64,000 nt of DNA from Candidatus Korobacter versatilis (GCA_016185395.1 JACPNR010000009.1:186001-250000), one strand, 5' to 3'; counted from the stretch's first letter, positions 17,262 to 26,969 are shown. The notes: a model not told the origin generated them from the letters alone. Made by a program: numbers and translations.

Positions 17262-18110
17262 TCATTTGATCTTGATCTCCCGCGTGTGCGCGGCGATCCA
17301 GTCGCTCGCAAGCTTTTTGGCCTGCGCGATCTCCTCCGGCCTCAGCTCCCCCTCGAGCGTCTTCACCGACTGCGCGCTGTCCGCATCGCCGCCTTGCGAC
17401 GCCAGCAAGAACCACTTGTAAGCCTGGACGATGTCCTTCTCCACGCCGCGTCCGTCGGCATAGAGCACGCCGAGATTGTTCTGTGCCGCGACCACGCCGT
17501 GGTCCGCCGCGCGGCTCAGCCACAGCGCAGCTTGCTTGTCGTCCTCGGCTTCCGTCTTGCCTTCGGAAAACATCTGGTCGGAGTACAGCAATCCCAGGTT
17601 GTACTCCGCCATCGGATTCCCCGCTTCCGCGGCTTGCTTGAACCAGCGCGCCGCCTGCGCCATGTCCTGCTTCACCCCCTTGCCCTGCGCGTACAGGATG
17701 CCAAGGTTCGTCGCCGCCTGCACATCGCCCTGCGCGGCCGCCCGTTCATACCACTTGGCCGCTTCCACCGGATTCGCCGCTACGCCTCGCCCCTTCGCCA
17801 GGATGAGCGCCAGGTTGAACTGCGCCGCCGCATGGCCTTGCTCGGCGGCCTTGCGATACCACTTCACCGCCTCCGCCGCGTTCTGCCGCACGCCATTCCC
17901 GCGCTCATGCATCGCGCCCAGGGCAAACGCCGCGTTCGCGTCCCCGGCGTTGGCCTTCAGGGTAAGCGCCTCGGGCGTCGCCGCCGGCGCAGTCAGCGGG
18001 TTCGGCTCTACGGGCTTCTGCTGCGGGAAAGCCGCCACGCCTAGGGCTATCAATAGCAAGCCTCCACGCAGCAGAAGCCGGACCCCTTCACCACGGAGAC
18101 CCTGAGACAC
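17262..18110 (-). CDS. Sel1-repeat (TPR-like) exported protein
   Basis: About 282 residues: an N-terminal hydrophobic signal ([18 protein letters not shown]) followed by five or six Sel1 repeats of about 36 residues with the pattern A..LG.LY..G.GV..D...A..W...AA (for example [20 protein letters not shown]). Sel1 proteins act as adaptors in the envelope; the partner is unknown. The start is uncertain: GTG 18110 lies inside an intergenic repeat, ATG 18188 and TTG 18053 are alternatives, and GGAGG precedes the last. The repeat may have become part of the coding N-terminus. Confidence 0.75.
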   Translation of the reverse strand: MSQGLRGEGVRLLLRGGLLLIALGVAAFPQQKPVEPNPLTAPAATPEALTLKANAGDANAAFALGAMHERGNGVRQNAAEAVKWYRKAAEQGHAAAQFNLALILAKGRGVAANPVEAAKWYERAAAQGDVQAATNLGILYAQGKGVKQDMAQAARWFKQAAEAGNPMAEYNLGLLYSDQMFSEGKTEAEDDKQAALWLSRAADHGVVAAQNNLGVLYADGRGVEKDIVQAYKWFLLASQGGDADSAQSVKTLEGELRPEEIAQAKKLASDWIAAHTREIKIK

Positions 18111-18170
18111 GGAGGTTTTCCCTTCGTGTTGGTTCCGCTCAGTGCCTCCGTGCCTCCGTGGTGGGTGTTG
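18087..18170. repeat. ACCACGGAG-type inverted repeat
   Basis: CACCACGGAGACCCTGAGAC on the left faces GCCTCCGTGCCTCCGTGGTG on the right, an imperfect stem of about 25 bp. It lies between the divergent Sel1 and ispG genes and overlaps the likely Sel1 start. Confidence 0.65.
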
Positions 18171-18258
18171 CTCTCGCTCAAGGCGCATGGATCCCAGTGT
18201 AATCCAAGGCTCTCCGCGCCCGGGCCCCCCGCGCAGCATGATAAAATCAGAGTTTCCC

Positions 18259-19503
<1,245 letters not shown>

Positions 19504-19537
19504 TCACCCGCCTGCGATTCATCGCTAAAAAACATAA

Positions 19538-19558
19538 AGGCGCGGGCTGCCCGCGCCT
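19538..19558 (-). terminator. intrinsic terminator of the 37-codon gene
   Basis: A 9-bp GC stem (19538-19546 with 19550-19558) is followed on the minus strand by TTTATGTTTTTTAG. The T-run is on the minus side, so it mainly ends the leftward transcript of the small gene at 19604, and may also serve ispG. Confidence 0.75.
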
Positions 19559-19603
19559 CTCGTGTTTCGATCCCGTATCGTGTGCTTGCCGTGTTCTCGA
19601 TCG

Positions 19604-19717
19604 TTATGCGATCGCCAGCAAGCCGACTGCGAGCGCCAGCCACGCGCCGAATCCAACCATCGTCAAGGTCAGCCGGACTGCCGTGCGGTCCACAAAGTCA
19701 TTCCATTTCGCGTCCAT
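19604..19717 (-). CDS. 37-residue single-pass membrane peptide
   Basis: A short gene: ATG at 19717, TAA at 19604-19606, 37 codons. GGGGGA lies six bases before the ATG. The peptide has a charged N-terminus (MDAKWNDFVDRTAVRL) and a hydrophobic stretch (VGFGAWLALAVGLLAIA) long enough to span the membrane. A strong terminator follows on the same strand and TTGGAC...TAACGT with 17-bp spacing could be its promoter (about 19757-19785). Function unknown. The combination of SD, length, membrane profile and terminator makes it a credible gene. Confidence 0.6.
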   Translation of the reverse strand: MDAKWNDFVDRTAVRLTLTMVGFGAWLALAVGLLAIA

Positions 19718-19815
19718 CTTGGGTCCCCCTTCGTTTTTCTCTCCCGTGTCACTACATCAGACGTTAGAGAAGACGAAGGGTTAGTCCAAAAAGTTCAACT
19801 AAATCACTAAAAACG

Positions 19816-20712
19816 TTACGTAGCGACTACCTCCGCCGATTCCCTTAGCTCCGGATACTGCTTCACCAGCACGTCCGGCGCCTTCGCCTCCTGCCCCAGC
19901 ATGCGCTTCAACTGGATGGCATTCACCGCCGCCTGTCCGCGGAAGTGGTTGTTCGCCACCGCGTACGTCTTCTCCGCCTTCTCGGCGATGCGCGTGATGC
20001 GCTCCTTCCATCCTTCGAGTTCGTCTTTCGTATAGAGGTAGTTGTAGCGGTCGTCGCGATTATCGGAATCGAACCACTCGCGGTAGTTGCGCCCGTGCAG
20101 CCGCACGTAGCCCACTGTCGACGTCACGTGCTCGGTGGGATGCAGCGACTGCCCCAGCTTGGGCTGGTCGATGTTGCAGAACGCCACGCCCTTCTCCGCG
20201 AAGTAGCGCAGGATGCCCTCGTTGTTCCAGCTTGAATGCCGGACTTCGACCACCAGCGGATACTGCTTGAACTTCTGGATCACCGCCTCGACCCAGTCGC
20301 GGTTCTCGTTCGTGTTCTTGAACGAGACGGGGAACTGCACCAGCAGCGCGCCCAGCTTCCCTTCCGCCGCGAGCACGTCGAGGCCCTGCTTCGCCAGTTG
20401 CTCATCTTCGGCGTTCGCGCGGATGGTCTCGGAAGAAGTCGGCTGCACCACCGCGATCGGCGAATGCGTGAAGGCCTTATTCAGTTTTGCAGTGAACTGG
20501 AATTGCGGATTAGCAGCGGCCGCCTTGCGGCACCACAGCTTTGCGACTTCCGGCCGGATGTGTCCGTAAAAACTCGAATTGATCTCGATGCAGTCCACGA
20601 AGCGCGCCAGGTATTCCACCGGATGCTGCCGCCGCTTCAGCCCCGGCGGATACACCACGCCATCCCAGTCTTTGTACGACCACCCGGCAGTCCCGACCAG
20701 CACCGCACCCAT
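19816..20712 (-). CDS. DUF72 (YecE-like) family protein
   Basis: A 298-residue cytoplasmic TIM-barrel-like protein of the DUF72 family. GTAGWSYKDWDGVVYP at the N-terminus, FVDCIEINSSFYG and VRLHGRN are family hallmarks. Biochemical role is not established. ATG 20712 (MGAVLVGTAGWSY) fits the family start better than 20733. The gene stands alone with a heptamer-type repeat before it. Confidence 0.88.
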   Translation of the reverse strand: MGAVLVGTAGWSYKDWDGVVYPPGLKRRQHPVEYLARFVDCIEINSSFYGHIRPEVAKLWCRKAAAANPQFQFTAKLNKAFTHSPIAVVQPTSSETIRANAEDEQLAKQGLDVLAAEGKLGALLVQFPVSFKNTNENRDWVEAVIQKFKQYPLVVEVRHSSWNNEGILRYFAEKGVAFCNIDQPKLGQSLHPTEHVTSTVGYVRLHGRNYREWFDSDNRDDRYNYLYTKDELEGWKERITRIAEKAEKTYAVANNHFRGQAAVNAIQLKRMLGQEAKAPDVLVKQYPELRESAEVVAT

Positions 20713-20727
20713 GGTTGGATTGTAACT

Positions 20728-20748
20728 AGCCACCAGCCACCAGCCACC
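20728..20748. repeat. AGCCACC heptamer tract
   Basis: Three tandem copies of the 7-nt unit AGCCACC fill the 40-bp spacer between the DUF72 gene and the CAP gene. Confidence 0.7.
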
Positions 20749-20752
20749 GGTT

Positions 20753-21553
20753 CTATGGATAGAACGCCATCAACACCCAATTGGTCCCGCTGGGATAACT
20801 CGGCGTCCGTGCAAAGCATGCCCCGATCGCCACGCGGCTGAATCCGCCGTCCACGCGCGCCTTCGCCGAGGCAGGCAGCTCCTCCGGCTGGAAGGTGGTG
20901 AACGCCACCAGAGTGGTCGCGCCCGGAAGGCGCGCCCCCTCCGTGCTCACGCGGTCGCTCTTCGCCATGCGGCACGCGTCCTGGTGCAGGTCGCGCCCGC
21001 GCGCCAGCGGAAACATCTTGCGCGCGGTGCGCTCGCGATTGAACGTCGCGAACACCGTGTCCCCGACCTGCTCGTCGGATAATTCTTGCATCGGCCGCGC
21101 AAAGTCTTCGACCACGTAAAGCCGCCCGCCTCGCCGCACCATCGCGATCCCGATCGCCTGGAACCGCGCATTGAGGATGTTCTCGCGGTGACCGCGCGAC
21201 GCCATGAAGCTGGCATGCGCCGGCTCCACGCCGTGGTCGTAGGCCACGTTCTCGCCCACATCGTTGAACCGCAACCCGGTCACGGTGACGCGCTCCCGCA
21301 ACGTCGCTTCCCCGGGGAATTGATGCGACAGCTCACCCTGCTCCGCCATCATGCGGACGTGCCGCAGCGCCGCCTCGGCCAGGCGGTCTTCCCACGCCAG
21401 CTCCCCAAGGCCGGCCTTCCGCCGCTCGGCGTTGACGAGCTGCGCCAGCCGGCGCGAGCCATCCTCGTCATTCGCCTGCGCCGCCACGAGCGACGCCAAG
21501 AAGACGACGCACAGCACCGCACTCACCGCGATTGCTCCCTGCCGCTTCATCAT
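20753..21553 (-). CDS. secreted CAP/SCP-domain protein
   Basis: About 266 residues: signal peptide (hydrophobic AVSAVLCVVFLASLVAA, cleavage near VAA-QA), then a CAP domain with the usual His/Glu-type segments (RHVRMMAEQGELSHQF, NVAYDH, ASRGHRENILNARFQAIGIA). The C-terminal 90 residues form an extra beta-rich region. Bacterial CAP proteins are secreted and mostly of unknown role. ATG 21553 or the adjacent ATG 21550 is the start; the longer upstream frame reads through a heptamer tract. Confidence 0.8.
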   Translation of the reverse strand: MMKRQGAIAVSAVLCVVFLASLVAAQANDEDGSRRLAQLVNAERRKAGLGELAWEDRLAEAALRHVRMMAEQGELSHQFPGEATLRERVTVTGLRFNDVGENVAYDHGVEPAHASFMASRGHRENILNARFQAIGIAMVRRGGRLYVVEDFARPMQELSDEQVGDTVFATFNRERTARKMFPLARGRDLHQDACRMAKSDRVSTEGARLPGATTLVAFTTFQPEELPASAKARVDGGFSRVAIGACFARTPSYPSGTNWVLMAFYP

Positions 21554-21579
21554 CTTTAGAGCATTGGTTGCAAGCACGA

Positions 21580-21622
21580 GTACTGGCGTACCGGGTACCG
21601 GGTACTGAGTACTGAGTACTGC
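21580..21622. repeat. GTACCGG/GTACTGA heptamer tract
   Basis: GTACTGG, then GTACCGG twice, GTACTGA twice and GTACTGC follow head to tail at 7-nt spacing (one 8-nt step). It lies 27 bp upstream of the CAP gene start. Confidence 0.75.
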
Positions 21623-21690
21623 ATTCATAGACAAAACAAAACGCCCGCGGGTTCCCCCGAAGGCGTTCATCTGGCCATTGCCACCGGTCT

Positions 21691-22038
21691 TTAGTGGCGG
21701 TCGCGGCGCTCGCGATAGATCTGGCGCGAGAACCTGTCCTGCTGGTCCTCGAGACGATCACGCTCCCGCGGACTCAGCCCACCCTGCCGCAGCCGCGCTT
21801 CCTCACGGCCAAACCGCGCCTGCTCCCGTTCGAGGCGCGACGCCTCGCGCGGTGACAGCGAGCCGTTGGCGATGCCGCGCGCGATCCGGTCCTGCTGCCG
21901 CTCCTGCCGCGCATTGATGCTGTGCCGCTGCTTCCACTCGCGCCGTCCGCCGTTGTAGTTGTACCCCTCCGCGCTCGCATAGCCGGCCAGCGCTCCGCAA
22001 ACGATCATCAGGCCCAACATCCTTCCCCAAGTCTTCAT
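21691..22038 (-). CDS. small secreted Arg/Gln-rich protein with internal repeat
   Basis: A 115-residue protein: signal peptide (about 1-23, cleavage near ASA-EG), then a charged helical region. A motif of about 35 residues occurs twice: QQDRIARGIANGSLSPREAS and ARLRQGGLSPRERDRL, each followed by a QxxF/R-type segment. GGAGAAG lies before ATG 22038. Such proteins are exported and highly basic; role unknown. The profile suggests a coiled or helical periplasmic protein. Confidence 0.7.
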   Translation of the reverse strand: MKTWGRMLGLMIVCGALAGYASAEGYNYNGGRREWKQRHSINARQERQQDRIARGIANGSLSPREASRLEREQARFGREEARLRQGGLSPRERDRLEDQQDRFSRQIYRERRDRH

Positions 22039-22166
22039 GGTCTTCTCCGTGCGTTGCTGAAGTCGGCAGCGCGCCGGCCGGCACGCGTTTGCCGTCGTAC
22101 ACCAGCAACAAACACGGCCAGGACCCTAGAGTTGCGCGGAGTTGCAAGCCGTCCCATGAGAATTTT

Positions 22167-22178
22167 GGTACATGTACC
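22167..22178. promoter_or_regulatory. perfect 12-bp palindrome GGTACATGTACC
   Basis: A perfect palindrome lies about 130 bp upstream of the RQ-rich secreted protein gene and just past the end of the caspase-like gene. It has operator geometry, but no regulator is identified. Confidence 0.3.
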
Positions 22179-22186
22179 GAGGACTG

Positions 22187-22963
22187 CTACCAGCCAGTCA
22201 CCAGCAGGCGACGCGCGGCCTTGACGCCGCACTTCTGGTACTTGTCGTAGGCGAGAGCGCCCCGCTCGCGCAGTTGCGCATCGCTTTCCCCTGCGATCCA
22301 GCCCTCGAGCGCCGCCTTCAGGGTGTAGGCCTCGGGCGCCATGAGGTTCGTGGTCCAGAGCAGTGGCTCCGCGCCGGTGGCGCGCAGCGCGGAAGTAGAG
22401 TATTGCTTGCTCGCGCATGCCAGGATGATCGCCTTCCGGGCACGGCCGTTCCTCTGCGCGGGGAAGCTCGCGAGCGAGAAGTCCATCAGACCGTTGTGCC
22501 CGATGTAGGCGAGCACCTGCGCGTCGCCGCCGGCGGCTAATGCGATATCGCGGCCGCCCACCTTCACCGTCACCTTCTGCGGCAGCGCTCCGGCGGCGGA
22601 GTGCAGGAATTCGGTGATCGCCTGCTTGATCTCACGACCACGAAACGCGTCCGCTACCAGGTAGACCTCCGCTTGGCGATGTTTGAACACCACGCGCTCG
22701 AGCACCGCATCGCGGGGAGAAGCAACACTCACCACGAGTTGCCACTCCGGGCTGCGCTGGAAGAACGTTTTGACGCCGTAAGCGGAGCCCCAGTAGACGT
22801 TGCGCTGCGCGTCCTCGCCGTTGCCGAGCGTCCGCGAGATCTTCACGATGCCCTGGTTATCGTTGTCGGCGAGTGCGACGAACACGTGGATGACACGAGG
22901 CGCTTCCTTGGCGCCGGCAAGCGCCGCGAAAAGTAGAACGAGCGCGAGTGCAGCACGCTTCAC
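22187..22963 (-). CDS. secreted protein with caspase-like His/Cys motifs, function unknown
   Basis: A 258-residue protein with a signal peptide (MKRAALALVLLFAALAGAKE). Two strand-plus-catalytic-residue patterns resemble the caspase/C14 fold: LAYIGHNGLMDF with H156 and KAIILACASKQY with C183. The rest (VYWGSAYGVKTFF, LLWTTNLMAPEAYTLKAALE) is conserved-looking but not recognised. GTG 22963 overlaps the stop of the upstream permease (GTGA), so it is translationally coupled and last in the operon. Peptidase activity is inference only. Confidence 0.65.
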   Translation of the reverse strand: MKRAALALVLLFAALAGAKEAPRVIHVFVALADNDNQGIVKISRTLGNGEDAQRNVYWGSAYGVKTFFQRSPEWQLVVSVASPRDAVLERVVFKHRQAEVYLVADAFRGREIKQAITEFLHSAAGALPQKVTVKVGGRDIALAAGGDAQVLAYIGHNGLMDFSLASFPAQRNGRARKAIILACASKQYSTSALRATGAEPLLWTTNLMAPEAYTLKAALEGWIAGESDAQLRERGALAYDKYQKCGVKAARRLLVTGW

Positions 22964-23847
22964 AGCCCGGCCTCGATCCTGCTGCGCGGGTCGAGAAAAT
23001 CCCTGAGCGCGTCGCCAATAAAATTGAACGACAGCACCGCCAGCATCACCGCCAGAGCCGGAAAGATGACCAGATGCGGCGCGTCGAACAGGTGCGAACG
23101 GCCATCGTTGAGCATCGAGCCCCAGCTCGCCACGGGCGGCGGCACGCCCAGCCCGAGGAAACTCATCGTCGCCTCCGCCAGCACGGCGCCGGCCATGCCG
23201 ATGGCCGCCTGCACCACCACCGGCTGAATGATGTTCGGCAGGATGTGCCGCCTGACGATGCGCCAGTCGCTCGCGCCCAGCGCGCGCGCCGCTTCCACGT
23301 ACTCGCGCTCTTTCGCCGCGAGCACCTGCGCCCGCACCAGGCGCGCGTATCCCACCCAACCGCCGATGGAGAGCGCGAGGATGAGGTTGAAGATCCCCGG
23401 CCCGAGGAAGGCGACGAACGCGATCGCCAGCAGTATGCCCGGGAACGACAGGAAGGCGTTCATCACGATCACGTTGATGAACCGGTCGGTGATGCCCCCG
23501 TAGTATCCGGCGACGGAACCGATGACCAGCCCGATGGCGAGCGAGAACGCCACCACGCTCGCGCCCACCAGCATCGAGATGCGCGCGCCGAAGATCACGC
23601 GCGAGAGGATGTCCCGGCCGAGTTCGTCCGTGCCGAGCCAGTGCCCCGCGCTCGGCGCCTGCAAGCGCGATGGCAGGTCGATCAACGCCGGGTCCTGCGG
23701 CGCTATCCACGGACCGAAGACTGCGAGCACGGTGAACAGCAGCACCAGCGCCGCGCCCACGGTCGCGAGCGGGTTGTAGCGCGCCGCGCGCAGCAGGCTG
23801 TGAGGTTGATGCCCCACGTTAGGAAGGGGGGTGGCGATCGCGCTCAT
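22960..23847 (-). CDS. oligopeptide/dipeptide ABC transporter permease (DppC/OppC type)
   Basis: A 295-residue inner-membrane permease. It has the N-terminal segment typical of DppC (NPLATVGAALVLLFTVLAVFGP), GTDELGRDILSRVIFGARIS, and the EAA loop EYVEAARALGASDWRIVRRHI that contacts the ATPase. It pairs with the DppB-type permease encoded 680 bp upstream. Start (ATGA) and stop (GTGA) both overlap neighbours. No ATPase or binding-protein gene is present, so the substrate cannot be stated. Confidence 0.9.
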   Translation of the reverse strand: MSAIATPLPNVGHQPHSLLRAARYNPLATVGAALVLLFTVLAVFGPWIAPQDPALIDLPSRLQAPSAGHWLGTDELGRDILSRVIFGARISMLVGASVVAFSLAIGLVIGSVAGYYGGITDRFINVIVMNAFLSFPGILLAIAFVAFLGPGIFNLILALSIGGWVGYARLVRAQVLAAKEREYVEAARALGASDWRIVRRHILPNIIQPVVVQAAIGMAGAVLAEATMSFLGLGVPPPVASWGSMLNDGRSHLFDAPHLVIFPALAVMLAVLSFNFIGDALRDFLDPRSRIEAGL

Positions 23848-24527
23848 TCGCCGGCTCCTTTCCCTGCCGCGAGCGGCGGCGCCGCATACGCCCGATACGT
23901 CAGCGTGACGAACGCGAGCGCGAGCGCAACCACGTAGAGCAGCACCGCCACCGGCGTCGAAGGCAGACGGTCGAGCTGCGCCGGGTCGGTGATGGAGTTC
24001 TGGTACGCGATGTAGAAGTAGAAGAAGGTAAGCCCGGCAAAGAAGAACGCAAAGATGGTGAACAGCGCCGCGCCGCGCTCGCGCCACGTCGCGGAGCGCT
24101 CGCCCATGTGGCGCAAGAAGTCCCGAGGGTCTAGCCCAGAGGCCCGAGGGAACAGCCGCGCGCGATTTCCGAGGTAGAGCGCCGTCATCTGTCCGGAGAG
24201 CACCGAGACGAGCAGCTTCCCCGTGAGCCCGTACCACTTGGCTACGCCGAGTCCGTGGTGCAGCACCACGTTCCGCCACAGCGGGTTCAACTCGAGCGCG
24301 AGGTCCGGACTGCGCCGCAGCGTGATCACGTAGTCCGCCATGTGCGCCGCGATGGCGAGTACGGTCACCGCGAACGCGGCCGTCCAGATCCGCCCTCCGC
24401 GGACGTCGCGGGTCGCGCGCCACATGAGGAGCGCGCCGAAGAACACGGTCGCCCACGCCAGCCAGGAGAGCCACACACCCCAGCTCTCCACCCACGCCAG
24501 CACGCGGACTAGCAGGTCATCGCTCAT
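23844..24527 (-). CDS. integral membrane protein of unknown function between two permeases
   Basis: A 227-residue protein with about five or six hydrophobic segments and no recognised domain. The middle holds a charged cytoplasmic-like loop (NRARLFPRASGLDPRDFLRHMGERS). Its start overlaps the DppB stop by one base (TAATG on the minus strand) and its stop overlaps the DppC start (ATGA). It is therefore made in step with both permeases, suggesting it belongs to the same complex or pathway. Confidence 0.75.
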   Translation of the reverse strand: MSDDLLVRVLAWVESWGVWLSWLAWATVFFGALLMWRATRDVRGGRIWTAAFAVTVLAIAAHMADYVITLRRSPDLALELNPLWRNVVLHHGLGVAKWYGLTGKLLVSVLSGQMTALYLGNRARLFPRASGLDPRDFLRHMGERSATWRERGAALFTIFAFFFAGLTFFYFYIAYQNSITDPAQLDRLPSTPVAVLLYVVALALAFVTLTYRAYAAPPLAAGKGAGE

Positions 24528-25444
24528 TACTGTCGAATCCTCGGATTCACCGCCGAGTACAGCAGATCAGTAAAGAAGTTCACCGCGACATACGTCAGCC
24601 CGATGGCCAGGATGCACCCTTGCACCAGGTAGTAATCGCGGCTCTGTATGGCGGAGATCGTCAGCCGCCCGATGCCCGGCCAGGAAAAGATTGTCTCGGT
24701 GACGATGGCGCCGGCGAGCAGCGCGCCGAATTGCAGTCCCACCACCGTCAGCACCGGGACCATCGCGTTGCGCAGCGCGTGTTTATAGACGACGGTGCGC
24801 TCCGGCAACCCCTTCGCGCGCGCGGTGCGGATGTAATCCTGCCCCAGCTCTTCGAGCATCGCCGTGCGCACCATGCGCGTGAGGATGGCCGCGAGCGCCC
24901 CGCCCAGCGTGACGGCCGGCAGCACCAGGTGCCGCCAATCGCCGGCGCCCGAGACCGGTAGCAGTCCGAGATAGACAGCGAAGAACAAGATGAGGATGGG
25001 GCCGAGCGCGAAGTTGGGGAACGAGAGGCCGAGCAGCGAGACGAAGCTGAGCACGCGGTCGTCCCACCGGTTGCGCCGCCGCGCCGAACGCACTCCCGCC
25101 GGCACCGCCAGCAACAACGCCACCACCAGCGCCGCGAACGTCAGCGTGATGGTCGGCGGGTAGCGCTCCGCCACGATCGAAGCCACGTTGCGATTGAAGC
25201 GCAGCGACTGTCCCAGGTCGCCGTGCAGCACGCCCTTCCAGTAGTTCAGGTACTGCTGTCCCAGCGGGACGTCGAGTCCATACGCGTGGCGCGCCGCCTG
25301 GATGTCCACGCCCGCCGCGCCCTCGCCCAGCATCAGTTGCACAGGATCACCCGGAACGATGTGGATCATCAGGAAGACGACCGACACCACCAGCCACACG
25401 ACCGGGACCATGTACGCGAGGCGGGTCAGGACGTAGCGCAGCAT
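24527..25444 (-). CDS. oligopeptide/dipeptide ABC transporter permease (DppB/OppB type)
   Basis: A 305-residue inner-membrane permease with six predicted membrane segments. N-terminal MLRYVLTRLAYMVPVVWLVV, VPGDPVQLML, the EAA loop DYIRTARAKGLPERTVVYKH and the C-terminal DLLYSAVNPRIR are all characteristic. It is the first gene of the overlapping operon running to 22187. An ACCACAGAG-type hairpin lies directly upstream. Confidence 0.92.
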   Translation of the reverse strand: MLRYVLTRLAYMVPVVWLVVSVVFLMIHIVPGDPVQLMLGEGAAGVDIQAARHAYGLDVPLGQQYLNYWKGVLHGDLGQSLRFNRNVASIVAERYPPTITLTFAALVVALLLAVPAGVRSARRRNRWDDRVLSFVSLLGLSFPNFALGPILILFFAVYLGLLPVSGAGDWRHLVLPAVTLGGALAAILTRMVRTAMLEELGQDYIRTARAKGLPERTVVYKHALRNAMVPVLTVVGLQFGALLAGAIVTETIFSWPGIGRLTISAIQSRDYYLVQGCILAIGLTYVAVNFFTDLLYSAVNPRIRQ

Positions 25445-25457
25445 AAAGAAGAACTTC

Positions 25458-25535
25458 TACCACAGAGACACAGAGACGCAGAGGGTTTGTAAATGAAACC
25501 TGTGCCTTCTCTGTGCCTCTGTGACTCGGTGGTGG
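25458..25535. repeat. ACCACAGAGACACAGAG inverted repeat
   Basis: ACCACAGAGACACAGAGACG on the left matches, with about five mismatches in 25, the reverse complement of the right part ending CTGTGACTCGGTGGT. It fills the 104-bp spacer between the CorC-type gene and the permease operon. Best example of this repeat family in the window. Confidence 0.75.
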
Positions 25536-25548
25536 ATTGGTTTTGGGT

Positions 25549-26910
25549 TTAGTCGTCGCCGGCGGTCGCCAGCGGCTGCGGCTCCAGCTCCACCTTCACC
25601 TTCGCGATGCGGTGGTCTTCCATCTGCAACACGGTGAAGCGGCGGCCGTCGAAGACGAAACTATCCCCGACCTTGGGGATGCGCTGCAGTTGCGCCAGCA
25701 CGAACCCCGCCAGCGTCTCGAAGCCTTCATCGCGCGGCAGGCTGAGCTGGTGATGCACCTCGAGGTCGCGGATGTTCTCCGCGCCATCGAGCACGAACGT
25801 GGTCGCGCCCAGCGCGAGCACCGGCTGCTCCGCCACATCGAACTCGTCCTCGATCTCGCCCACGATCTGCTCGAGCGCGTCTTCCACCGTGACCACGCCG
25901 GCGGTCGAGCCGAACTCGTCCACCACCACGGCGAGATGCCGGCGCCGCTGCTTGAACTCGAGCAGCAGTTCGCTCACCGGTTTCGTCTCCGGCACGAACA
26001 ACACGTCGCGCATGATGTGCTTCACCTTCAGGCTCGATGCCATGGCCGCCTGCATCTGCCCCTTGGTCAGCTTCACGTGCATCAGCCGCGAGACGTCCTT
26101 CGAATACAGCACGCCGACGATATGTTCCGGCCCACGCAGTGGGTCATAGACCGGGACGCGCGAATGCTGTTCTTCCACCACGCGCGCGATGGCCTCATCC
26201 AGCGCCATGTCCGCCGGCAGCGAGAAGATGTCGGGACGCGGCACCATGATCTCGCGCACCGTCAGATTCTCCAGTTCGAGCACGCGATGGATCATGTCCT
26301 CCTGCAGGGCGGGCAAAAGTCCCACGCGGCGGCTCGCCGTCACCACCAGCTTGAGCTCTTCCACCGAGTGCATGCTGCCCTCACGGCCTTCCTTGGAACC
26401 GAAGGCCCTCAGCACGAGGCGCGACGACCGCTTCATCACCGCCAGCAGCGGATGCGAAAGCGTCAGAAAAACTTCCATCGGCCCGGCCACCGCGAGCGCC
26501 ACGCGCTCGGCGCGTTGCAGCGCGAGCGATTTCGGCACCACCTCGCCGAGGATCACGTGCAGATAGGTGATGACCACGAACGCGATGGTCGCGGCGATGC
26601 CATGCGCGTAGTAGGCCGCGTGCGGCATGCGTTCGAACACCGGCATGAGCATGGCCGCAAGCTGCACCTCGCCCACCCAGCCCAAGCCGAGCGAGGCGAT
26701 GGTCACGCCAAACTGGTTGGCGAGCAGGACCTCATCCAAATTGCGGTGGAGTTTCTGGACCGTGCGCGCGCCGATGCGGCGCTGCTGGATCAGGGTCTCG
26801 ATGCGGCTATCGCGCACGCTCACGATGGCGTATTCCGCCGCCACAAAGAAGGCATTCACCGCCACCAGGAGGATGACGGTAAAGACTTTCAGCAACGCCA
26901 GGGTCAGCAT
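25549..26910 (-). CDS. CNNM/CorC-HlyC family membrane protein with CBS pair
   Basis: A 453-residue protein: CNNM-type membrane domain (about 1-200, starting LLKVFTVILLVAVNAFFVAAE), two CBS domains (about 215-345, including MVPRPDIFSLPADMALDEA and VVVDEFGSTAGVVTVEDALE) and a C-terminal CorC/HlyC domain (about 360-445). Proteins of this family are linked to Mg or Co efflux and membrane ion homeostasis. Monocistronic between repeat spacers. Confidence 0.9.
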   Translation of the reverse strand: MLTLALLKVFTVILLVAVNAFFVAAEYAIVSVRDSRIETLIQQRRIGARTVQKLHRNLDEVLLANQFGVTIASLGLGWVGEVQLAAMLMPVFERMPHAAYYAHGIAATIAFVVITYLHVILGEVVPKSLALQRAERVALAVAGPMEVFLTLSHPLLAVMKRSSRLVLRAFGSKEGREGSMHSVEELKLVVTASRRVGLLPALQEDMIHRVLELENLTVREIMVPRPDIFSLPADMALDEAIARVVEEQHSRVPVYDPLRGPEHIVGVLYSKDVSRLMHVKLTKGQMQAAMASSLKVKHIMRDVLFVPETKPVSELLLEFKQRRRHLAVVVDEFGSTAGVVTVEDALEQIVGEIEDEFDVAEQPVLALGATTFVLDGAENIRDLEVHHQLSLPRDEGFETLAGFVLAQLQRIPKVGDSFVFDGRRFTVLQMEDHRIAKVKVELEPQPLATAGDD

Positions 26911-26969
26911 GGAGAGACGGATTTTACCATCGGAAACCGCCGCCAGCCCCTGAGAAGGAACTGTTCTCC

